From Basidiobolus meristosporus CBS 931.73 (taxonomy: Eukaryota; Basidiobolomycota; Basidiobolomycetes; Basidiobolales; Basidiobolaceae), in assembly GCA_002104905.1 (NCBI GenBank), contig MCFE01000559.1, forward strand, positions 1 through 57,947: DNA of 57,947 nucleotides. The letters run 5' to 3'. A program made the position numbers and the translations under genes. The notes beneath the pieces were generated by a model. That model was given only the letters and a program-made list of their open reading frames with translations. It was not told the origin of the DNA and made no database searches. Shown piece after piece: positions 49,401 to 55,423 of this stretch (positions within the stretch are counted from its first letter, which is position 1; each line of letters starts with the position of its first letter).

Positions 49401-50388
49401 AAAGTTTAGGTAATGGACATACACAAGGATCAGAGAGTGGATGTGAATTAAGGAAACGTTAATTAAGGCACCGATTTTGCGATCAGTATTCATCTTCATT
49501 GTCCTGTAAATGAATGGAACAATCTGGATCCTTCGACGTCAAATAGGAGGTGCAGCTGCTGAGCTAGTGGGTTTCTTACATCAGATGACAGAAGACAAAT
49601 TAAAGCTCACAACTTACGCACTGAGTGTGCTGGCTCACCGAGAGTTCTGCGCAAATGATTGGTTACTGAGAGCTCGCCGAATACACCAACGGTTTAATAG
49701 AGCACCTCGGGATAAAAATGGTTAGCTGCTGTGCCATCAGCGAATGGAAGGGACACAGTCAGACATCACATACATTAGAGTTAATCGCCAAATCAAGGCC
49801 GTTGTCCAGTGGTGAACGCACCCATATGGAAATAGAAAAAGCCGTTCTAATCAGAACGCATGAAATGGATCTGAACTGATACCCCCATGTATGATATGGG
49901 TTCTATGATGGCTGGCAACCTAGATAAATCTCGGCAAAAGTTGGTTTATCTTCACCAGAAACAGCACAAGTTTTCTATTCGCATCTGAAGGTTTCAATTG
50001 TGAATCCTACTTACTACAGATACCCACGCAACTAGTGAATGAATGGACAAACCTGATGGTTCGACTGTAAAATGCATGAAAGTTAGTAATGTGACATCGG
50101 AATCCGTCCAACACCAACCAATGTCGATAGGCCAAGTCGCATCTCGATGACGCCCAGCAACACGGTGGGCTCTGATCTAGGCTTTATCTAGTAAGAGAAC
50201 GATGTTGCATTTCCATAGGAGATAGTATGACCCATCGATCGCCCGAGTAACATCAACAGATGCGTCCAGGTGTTGCCCAAAGGACAAAGTATTCAGGTGT
50301 AACCGCTTAATCGTGCATTAGCACTCTCCCAATCGCTTTGTCATGTTCAGTGAACTTCAGCTCTAGGCGGTAGCCGTGCCTCTAAACT
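46500..50388 (-). repeat. Right arm of the inverted duplication
   Basis: Reverse-oriented copy of 33092-37030. Its outer edge (about 50388) is immediately followed by sequence resembling LINE tails, so the duplication breakpoint coincides with the start of the subtelomeric retroelement zone. No gene other than the permease is recognised; open frames at 49221-49409 and 49510-49725 are not conserved in the left arm. Confidence 0.9.
46545..48122 (-). CDS. CAT-type amino-acid permease, right duplicate
   Basis: 525 aa from the ATG at 48122, near-identical to the left duplicate, with the same TM1 variant GIGGTIGIGIF and the FFSYIGFDSVTTAAQEAKNPE signature. In this copy the frame stays open 49 codons further upstream to 48269 (starting MEAMDTDF). 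The left copy has a stop in that stretch and the third paralogue has no counterpart, so the upstream part is more likely 5' leader. Protein differences from the left copy concentrate at the C-terminus (for example GKTFVGLHNHEMESIGGVNESV is split here by substitutions at about ten sites). Expression and substrate are unknown. Confidence 0.92.
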   Translation of the reverse strand: MEGKDCKAQLHHPREKQHSTKSFKWWEKMLLTKSIERLQADAKNTTLERTHSAADLTAIGIGGTIGIGIFVLTGLAAAKNTGPAVVLSFILAGLTASTAAFSLSEMACIIPVSGSTYTYVYATLGELAGWVIGWDLILEYLVGAATVSVGWSNYFRSFLMNAFGIQISERYTSAPVIFDTDTQSFNMSGSIINVPAILISLTISTLLYTGVRESARVNTVIVITKLLVIVLFITACLKYVDPKNYTPFLPPNQGSFGLYGFSGLLSATTTVFFSYIGFDSVTTAAQEAKNPERDVPIGIWASLIICTVLYIAMCMIMTGIVPYHELNSPSPVSVVIAYTGMSWLTIIVEFAAIIGLTSVMLVFLLAQSRIFYTMACDGLLPSSAAKIHKKFKTPWVTTIASGAFCALLGGVLPVDVLGEMSAVGTLFAFALVHVGVIILRFRRPELPRKFKTPLEPFAIPIFGIAMSVVLICGATISTIIRLFIWLAVGLLVYILYGRIHSKIGKTFVGLHNHEMESIGGVNESV

Positions 50389-50556
50389 ACAAATAAATAA
50401 GCCAGCTGCAAATCTAAAGTTCCCATAGTAAGATCCTAGTTGAGTACAAATAAATCTAAGCTAAAGTTAAGGCAGTATTCCAGAGTACATCCGAGTTCAG
50501 GTTCATGGGAGAGTGAAGTAGAAAAGCCTGAGAAATGTAATAATCTCTTAGGAAGT
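50389..50556 (-). repeat. Fragment of a LINE 3' region
   Basis: Contains ACAAATAAATAAGCCAGC and GTACAAATAAATCTAAGC, resembling the LINE-A tail AGTACAAATAAAGAAGCCA. Probably the remnant of another subtelomeric element lying centromere-proximal to LINE-A. Boundaries are approximate. Confidence 0.4.
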
Positions 50557-50574
50557 GGATTAGGGGTTAGGGGA
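50557..50574 (+). repeat. Telomere-like repeats at the 3' end of LINE-A
   Basis: GGATTAGGGGTTAGGGG: two degenerate TTAGGGG units abutting the last base of the LINE-A tail. The G-rich strand is the plus strand, the same as in the chromosome-terminal telomere. Confidence 0.75.
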
Positions 50575-50654
50575 GGGAAAGTCACCAAGTTGGTGAAATC
50601 TTTATTTGAGTTAAGAGCTAATCTAAGTACAAATAAAGAAGCCAATTCAGAGGT

Positions 50655-52853
50655 CTAGAACCTCTCTAATAAGTAATCTAATATATGTTTTGTTTCTTCT
50701 CTAATGTTTGTTTCAATAAAGTAAAGCTCATCAGGGGTAAATATAAAATTCAGGGGTTTTGGGGGAAGTACAAATTGTAGATGTTTCTGATCAATATAAT
50801 CCAAGACTGGAACCCAGCCTGGGATTAAGTGCAGTAGGAAAGGTGTGTGGACTTGTAAGTAGCTCTGCCACATAGATCTTAGATGGTCCTGAGCCAGTAG
50901 TCTTGGTTTCTCAGCTTTTTGAAGTTTTGAAGCAAGCTCTGTTACTACAGCAGAGCCAACCAGGGTGTGCCAGCAAGAAGATTTCAGGGAGGAGTTAGAT
51001 TGAAGCCATTGTTTAATGGAGGGGTTATGTGATTTCTGAAGTTTGACTAGGAAGGAAGCACGGAGATAGATCATTCGGATTTGGTATGGGTAGAACCCAA
51101 AGGCTCCATTAGTTGCATGGATATAGGGAGATACTGGAAGATAAGGTACCAAGGATCTGATACACTGATGGAGAAATTTATCCAGGCGGTGAAGTTCTCT
51201 GGAGGTTAGGGGTATAATGTGGAGACCAAATTCAAGTACTGGCAGCACATACTGCTTCAGAAGTATAGGGATCTTTTGAATTGGAGTGTCTGGAGTGACT
51301 ACTACCAGAAGCTTTTTGAGAGCCTGTTGGGCAAGACGGATCCTATTATTCAGGTGGAGCTTGGAGTCAATCCCATGTTGACAAAACGGCAGACCTAGAT
51401 ATATTGCAGTTTGTTGTGGCAGAATGCTAGTGTTTTGTATAGTTGTAGTGCATCCAATTGGGACTGTCTTGGAAATTGAGAGTGAGAGGTTGTTGGCAGC
51501 CAAGTACTTCTCAATGATGGCAGTGTCTGCTATGGGATTAGGAGTAGCAATCTTGATATCATCTGCATAGAGAGTTAGTAGTGGATAGGGAGAGTCTGGT
51601 GAGGGGCCTTTTGGAAATAAAGGAAAGTCATGTAGGAATATCACAAATAATAAGGGACCTAGTACAGATCCTTGGACTACTCCATTTGGAACCTCATAAG
51701 TCTCTGATGTACAACTTGGATGCAAAATTTTGGCTGAGTTCTCACAAAATAGAGAACATACAAGAAGGGTCATTGGTAGTGTGGTAACTGCTAATAGCTT
51801 TCTCCAAAGCAGAGCTCTGTCCACAGAGTCAAAGGCTTTAGTAATGTCAAACAGAATGGTTGGCAATGAGAATTGAAGTGAATGATCATGGCTTAGCACT
51901 ACAGCCATATCCAAGGAGAGTTTGGGCAAGAAGCCAAACTGAGAAGGATGGAATGGATATAGTTGAGATTGCAAGGATTTTGCTATTATAAGCTCAAAGA
52001 TTTTCCGGCAGGTTGGTAGGAGTGAAACTGGCCGGTAAGAACCTGGGAGTGAGTGTTTCCCCTTCCCTTTGTATAAGGGTATTACATTTGCCTGTGACCA
52101 GGCCTTTGGGGTAGTCAATTGTTGGGCACAGATAGAGTAGAATGGGAGAAGTAAGTGACTCATTTTGGAGTAGCACACCCGGAGTAGATTGTAGGTAATC
52201 AAGTCATGTCCAGGTGCAGTATTTGCAGGAAGCTTCTTTAAAATTTTCTCCAGAAGCTTTGCTGAAACCAAAATTGGAGATGTTGTACTGCTAGATATGT
52301 CACCAGTATGGTAGAAAGGAGGAGTGGGATGCACGGTTGAATCAAAGAATATAGGGGCCAGTTTGTCTGGTGATGGTATACTCCTTGCTTGGGGTCTCAT
52401 GGCTTTGTATACTCTTGATATGGACCTTGTGGTGGCATTCATATTTACTAAGGGCAAGGTATCCATGATATGAGCCCATAATCTAGTATGCTCAGTGATC
52501 TGTAGTGACTTGGAGTAGGAGATTGCGCTTTCCAGGAGGTTGTGTGTTTTTGGGTTAGGGAAACATAGGTAGCTGGAATTTAAGGCAGAAATGATGGATT
52601 TCCATTTAAGTTGGTTTGCAGATGGCTTTTGGTAGGACTTGGTGGGCAGGGCCAGACAGCCAGTGATTATGATGAAATGCTGGTAAAATAGCCATAATGC
52701 ATTTACATCATCACAAATCCATGCAGGTAAGCTGGGAAATGCATATTCTGTAAGCAAGGATAGGTAGTTGGCAAAGTCCTGTGTCTGTGATACTGAAGCT
52801 TTGGCTGGCAGGATTGTAAATGGCTGAAGAAGGGTGCCAATTGGTAGGGTTTT
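50655..52853 (-). CDS. LINE-A reverse transcriptase region of ORF2
   Basis: Continues in the same frame as the endonuclease after a UGA at 52856-52854, with no obligatory Met. Counting from the TTG codon at 52757 as residue 1: fingers motif SYRPVSLLPTCRKIFE near 240; motif A FDITKAFD (303-310); motif B NGVVQGSVLGP (358-368); motif C LYADD (396-400). A thumb and C-terminal region of about 300 residues follow, with no zinc knuckle recognised. The protein aligns end to end with the LINE-B ORF, at roughly half identity by eye. Makes cDNA from the element RNA in the nucleus. Intact apart from the UGA separating it from the endonuclease. Confidence 0.9.
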   Translation of the reverse strand, partial: KTLPIGTLLQPFTILPAKASVSQTQDFANYLSLLTEYAFPSLPAWICDDVNALWLFYQHFIIITGCLALPTKSYQKPSANQLKWKSIISALNSSYLCFPNPKTHNLLESAISYSKSLQITEHTRLWAHIMDTLPLVNMNATTRSISRVYKAMRPQARSIPSPDKLAPIFFDSTVHPTPPFYHTGDISSSTTSPILVSAKLLEKILKKLPANTAPGHDLITYNLLRVCYSKMSHLLLPFYSICAQQLTTPKAWSQANVIPLYKGKGKHSLPGSYRPVSLLPTCRKIFELIIAKSLQSQLYPFHPSQFGFLPKLSLDMAVVLSHDHSLQFSLPTILFDITKAFDSVDRALLWRKLLAVTTLPMTLLVCSLFCENSAKILHPSCTSETYEVPNGVVQGSVLGPLLFVIFLHDFPLFPKGPSPDSPYPLLTLYADDIKIATPNPIADTAIIEKYLAANNLSLSISKTVPIGCTTTIQNTSILPQQTAIYLGLPFCQHGIDSKLHLNNRIRLAQQALKKLLVVVTPDTPIQKIPILLKQYVLPVLEFGLHIIPLTSRELHRLDKFLHQCIRSLVPYLPVSPYIHATNGAFGFYPYQIRMIYLRASFLVKLQKSHNPSIKQWLQSNSSLKSSCWHTLVGSAVVTELASKLQKAEKPRLLAQDHLRSMWQSYLQVHTPFLLHLIPGWVPVLDYIDQKHLQFVLPPKPLNFIFTPDELYFIETNIREETKHILDYLLERF

Positions 52854-53504
52854 TCAGGCAGAAATGATAATATGTATTGGCTTGTGATCAGATTTCTCTA
52901 GTGAACCACAGCTGAAATCCTCTGGCATGCTTGTAACCTGGTGGATGTACTGTAAGGCAGCTGGAGTGGCTGTTACCCAGTCAACACAACGTTGAGCTTG
53001 CTGAGTGTTTACAGTGACCAGATGGTTTTGTTGGAGGAACTTTGTAAAGTGCTCCTCTTGGGTTCTAAGTCTGGATGAAATAGTGGTGATATTTTCAGGG
53101 TGGGGAATATTTATATCTCCCACTACCATACAAGGGATTGATGAGCTGTTAATGAATTCTGATGTGGCCAAGAAAATTGCCAGTGTTATGGAGATAGACA
53201 GAGATGGAGGGAGATAGATAATAATGGCTACTATAGTTGGAAGTGTTAGAGCATAGCAGTAATACTCATAGATGATGGATACATTTGTTGAGGGTGCAAG
53301 CTTAGAAGATGAAAGAGCAACAAGTGCCATTGAGTGAGCTGGAAATTTTGGGTGAGCAGATGAATATGCATTCAGTCTAGAGGGAAGTTTTGGCAACTTA
53401 ACATCAATTAGTAGGAGCAAGGAATATTCCTTTTTCAGTAAGTTTTCTAATTCAGCTACAGTTGGAGTGATGGAGTTGCAATTGAGTAAGAGTATGTTCT
53501 GTAG
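52854..53504 (-). CDS. LINE-A AP-like endonuclease region of ORF2
   Basis: Begins directly after the ORF1 UGA with LQNILLLNCNSITPTVAELE, the usual first strand of LINE endonucleases (N residue), and contains VVGDINIPHP (the GD-x-N-x-x-H motif), VDWVTATPAA and a terminal KSDHKPIHI (catalytic SDH). It would nick target DNA to prime reverse transcription; telomeric repeats are the likely target given the insertion sites. The first Met is 29 codons in, at 53420, so translation presumably arrives from ORF1. It ends at UGA 52856-52854. The equivalent position in LINE-B is open. Confidence 0.82.
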   Translation of the reverse strand, partial: LQNILLLNCNSITPTVAELENLLKKEYSLLLLIDVKLPKLPSRLNAYSSAHPKFPAHSMALVALSSSKLAPSTNVSIIYEYYCYALTLPTIVAIIIYLPPSLSISITLAIFLATSEFINSSSIPCMVVGDINIPHPENITTISSRLRTQEEHFTKFLQQNHLVTVNTQQAQRCVDWVTATPAALQYIHQVTSMPEDFSCGSLEKSDHKPIHIIISA

Positions 53505-54302
53505 TCAGGCAGACTCTGAGGTTGCCTGTTCCTGCTGAAACTCTTGCACTGCCCTTTGTAAATTTCCAGAATTATTCCACAACTCTTCAAATGGAGCTTG
53601 CGTAATGTCTTTCAGGATTCTAATTGCTTCCTCTTTCAAGAAGTAGGCCACATCATAGGTTGGAGCCTGTTTCTTAATGGCAGCAAAGAAAGCCATAATT
53701 GCCATGTGAGCTGGGGGCTTGTTGAATATTCCTGGCTCAGTGTCCATTGACTCTGGTGGAATGATTGTGAATTTGGTAGGCACCCAGTTTAGATTTTTTG
53801 CCAGATACTTAGTCAATGCAGTGGAGAAGTTTCTGTCTACAATCATTTCTAGGATCTTTCCTCTTCTCCAAGCTAGGTTAACAATTTTTGAAGTGTCAAT
53901 ATTTAGAGAGCGGAATGTATGTCTGATGTTTGATATAGTAGTCCATGGAACATTGGCAAAGTATAGCAAGGACCAATTCTGGAGCTGAGGTAAGTTTGCT
54001 GGAGGCTTATAGGTAGACTTCCTGGCAGGTTGTGTGGTAGGCTTTAGTGTTCCCAAGGTAGCAAGTTGTGGTTGAGACTTTTTGGAATTACGTATGACTT
54101 TGGAAAGAATTCTGCCAGCAACTGTGTCAGGAATGTTAGTACTCATTGATGGTGCAGGGCCTGGCTCCTGGTACTGCTTTTGTAGAATACTTGAGTATGT
54201 CTCTTTTTGTTTTCCTTTATCCAATGTGCTATGCCTTGGAATGGGATTTTGGGGAATAGAGACTTCAGGTATCAACTCTGTGGTCTGGTGATTGTCCAAC
54301 AT
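53505..54302 (-). CDS. LINE-A ORF1 protein (RNA-binding, gag-like)
   Basis: 265 aa from the ATG at 54302. The N-terminal 110 residues are Pro/Lys/Gln-rich and probably disordered. The middle (LQNWSLLYFANVPWTTISNI through VDRNFSTALTKYLAKN) has the spacing of an RRM-type beta-alpha fold, as in ORF1p of many LINEs. The C-terminus is helical and acidic. No CCHC zinc knuckle. It presumably coats the element RNA. The ORF ends GCC-UGA-CUA, and endonuclease codons follow in the same frame. UGA-CUA is the best-known leaky stop context in eukaryotes, so an ORF1-ORF2 fusion by readthrough is plausible. Confidence 0.75.
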   Translation of the reverse strand: MLDNHQTTELIPEVSIPQNPIPRHSTLDKGKQKETYSSILQKQYQEPGPAPSMSTNIPDTVAGRILSKVIRNSKKSQPQLATLGTLKPTTQPARKSTYKPPANLPQLQNWSLLYFANVPWTTISNIRHTFRSLNIDTSKIVNLAWRRGKILEMIVDRNFSTALTKYLAKNLNWVPTKFTIIPPESMDTEPGIFNKPPAHMAIMAFFAAIKKQAPTYDVAYFLKEEAIRILKDITQAPFEELWNNSGNLQRAVQEFQQEQATSESA

Positions 54303-54343
54303 TGTTGCTTGAGCATCCAGCTTTTCCTCTAAGATTTGAACTC

Positions 54344-54360
54344 AGGGTTTAGGGTTAGGG
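54344..54360 (+). repeat. Telomere-like repeats at the 5' end of LINE-A
   Basis: AGGGTTTAGGGTTAGGG: nearly three telomere repeats, one with an extra T, immediately outside the LINE-A 5' UTR. They then run into another element tail (54361). They look like the chromosome end that existed after LINE-A was added. Confidence 0.85.
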
Positions 54361-54380
54361 GGAGGAAAGTCACCAAGGTA
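54361..54380 (-). repeat. Truncated element tail
   Basis: GGAGGAAAGTCACCAAGG is the last ~18 bp of the shared tail. The sequence then restarts as a full tail at 54381. Either an extremely 5'-truncated insertion or a slippage duplication of the tail end. Confidence 0.6.
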
Positions 54381-54463
54381 GGGGGGAGGAAAGTCACCAA
54401 GTGGTGAAATCTTTATTTACTTATGACAAGTATCTAAAGAAGCCAAGTTAATCTGATGTTATT

Positions 54464-54582
54464 CCTAGAAAGCTAGGTCTGAGAGATATCTTCCTGGTAA
54501 GCCAGGTCTGAGAGTTGAGAAGCTGAGTGGTACTATATTTCCTAGTTAGCTAGGTCTGAGAGTGGTTTCCTGGAAAGCCAGG
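54464..54582 (-). repeat. Array of four covarying stem-loops (copy 1)
   Basis: Four perfect 5-bp stems with 4-nt loops at 54464-54477 (CCTAG AAAG CTAGG), 54493-54506 (CCTGG TAAG CCAGG), 54541-54554 (CCTAG TTAG CTAGG) and 54569-54582 (CCTGG AAAG CCAGG), each followed on plus by a TCTGAGAG-type motif. The fourth stem position alternates A-T and G-C with both partners changed, which keeps pairing intact. Confidence 0.85.
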
Positions 54583-54840
54583 CCTGAGAAGTGAGAATCT
54601 GAATATATCTGAGCTAAGTTATACTGGTTTGCGGTAGCTGAATTGTGGCCGGAATGGCCAGTAGACTGGGGGAGCTGAGATGAATATCTGGGCGATCACT
54701 GGCCAAATTTACTAGGCAAATCTGGCCAAGTAGCATTTCAAGGATTTCAGCCAATCAGAGCCTTTACTTTGCCCAATGGTTGATCAAGCCATCTCCCAAT
54801 GAGCACACATCAATTTATTGATCAAATTTTGCTGGATCCA

Positions 54841-54894
54841 GGATTTGAACCCACAACCATGGGTATGGAAGGGTTAGGGATAACCACAAGGCTA
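54841..54894 (-). promoter_or_regulatory. Predicted internal Pol III promoter (A and B boxes), copy 1
   Basis: A box TAGCCTTGTGG (54894-54884) fits TRGYNNARNGG at 10 of 11 positions. B box GGTTCAAATCC (54851-54841) fits GGTTCRANTCC. The 32-nt spacing is that of a tRNA gene. A full cloverleaf does not fold, as expected for a SINE head. Confidence 0.65.
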
Positions 54895-54983
54895 AGTGTT
54901 AGGGGGAGGAAAGTCACCAAGTGGTGAAATCTTTATTTACTTATGACAAGTATCTAAAGAAGCCAAGTTAATCTGAAGTAATT

Positions 54984-55102
54984 CCTAGAAAGCTAGGTCT
55001 GAGAGATATCTTCCTGGTAAGCCAGGTCTGAGAGTTGAGAAGCTGAGTGGTACTATATTTCCTAGTTAGCTAGGTCTGAGAGAGGTTTCCTGGAAAGCCA
55101 GG
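54984..55102 (-). repeat. Array of four covarying stem-loops (copy 2)
   Basis: Stem-loops at 54984-54997, 55013-55026, 55061-55074 and 55089-55102, identical in sequence and spacing to copy 1 although neighbouring bases have changed (for example AGTGG to AGAGG before the fourth). Confidence 0.85.
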
Positions 55103-55358
55103 CCTGAGAAGTGAGAATCTGAATATATCTGAGCTAAGTTATACTGGTTTGCGGTAGCTGGATTGTGGCTGGAAAGGCCAGTAGACTGGGGGAACTGAGA
55201 TGAATTTCTGGGCGATCACTGGCCAAATTTACTAGGCAAATCTGGCCATTAGCATTTCAAGGATTTCAGCCAATCAGAGCCTTTACTTTGCCCATGGTTG
55301 ATCAAGCCATCTCCCAATGAGCACACATCAATTTATTGATCAAATTTTGTTGGATCCA

Positions 55359-55412
55359 GGATTTGAACCCACAACCATGGGTATGGAAGGGTTAGGGATA
55401 ACCACAAGGCTA
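55359..55412 (-). promoter_or_regulatory. Predicted internal Pol III promoter (A and B boxes), copy 2
   Basis: Same A box (55412-55402) and B box (55369-55359) with the same spacing as copy 1; unchanged between copies. Confidence 0.65.
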
Positions 55413-55423
55413 AGTGTTCTTGG

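Larger units (their letters stand above)
50575..54343 (-). mobile_element. LINE-A: near-complete non-LTR retrotransposon in telomeric repeats
   Basis: About 3.77 kb, transcribed toward the centromere. Order: short 5' UTR (54343-54303), ORF1 (54302-53505), endonuclease (53504-52857), reverse transcriptase (52853-50655), 3' UTR with terminal stem-loop (TTTCACCAACTTGGTGACTTT, minus strand). All three coding blocks are in one frame separated by single UGA codons. Telomere-like repeats sit at both ends (50557-50574 and 54344-54360). No poly(A) tail or ordinary target-site duplication is seen. An APE-type endonuclease plus these flanks recall the insect telomere-specific TRAS/SART elements. Magnaporthe MoTeR elements fill a similar niche but use a different nuclease. 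Confidence 0.88.
54381..54898 (-). mobile_element. Telomeric SINE-like element, copy 1
   Basis: About 518 bp, minus sense. From its 5' end (54898) there are: a tRNA-like head with A box TAGCCTTGTGG (54894-54884) and B box GGTTCAAATCC (54851-54841) 32 nt apart; a GTGGTTATC segment like a tRNA D arm; an internal CCCTAACCC; a body of about 250 bp; four stem-loops (54582-54464); and a tail from TGGCTTCTTT (about 54445) to GACTTTCCTCC that matches the LINE-A tail. No open frame of note. The sense strand has no run of four T's, so RNA polymerase III could read through the whole unit. Both ends meet TTAGGGG-like sequence. Probably mobilised by LINE-A through the common tail. Confidence 0.78.
54901..55418 (-). 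mobile_element. Telomeric SINE-like element, copy 2
   Basis: Second unit, about 97% identical to copy 1 by eye, head-to-tail with it at a period of about 520 bp; only TTAGGGGG separates them. It has the same A box (55412-55402), B box (55369-55359), internal CCCTAACCC, four stem-loops and tail. Scattered substitutions and a 2-bp indel (near 55246) distinguish the copies, so they are separate insertions or an older duplication rather than an assembly artefact. Confidence 0.78.

Noticed and set aside
54841-54898. Functional tRNA gene
   Set aside because: A and B boxes are good, but acceptor, D and anticodon stems do not pair; it is better read as a SINE head.
54381-55418. Assembly duplication artefact
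   Set aside because: The two units differ by scattered substitutions and small indels, so they are real separate copies.
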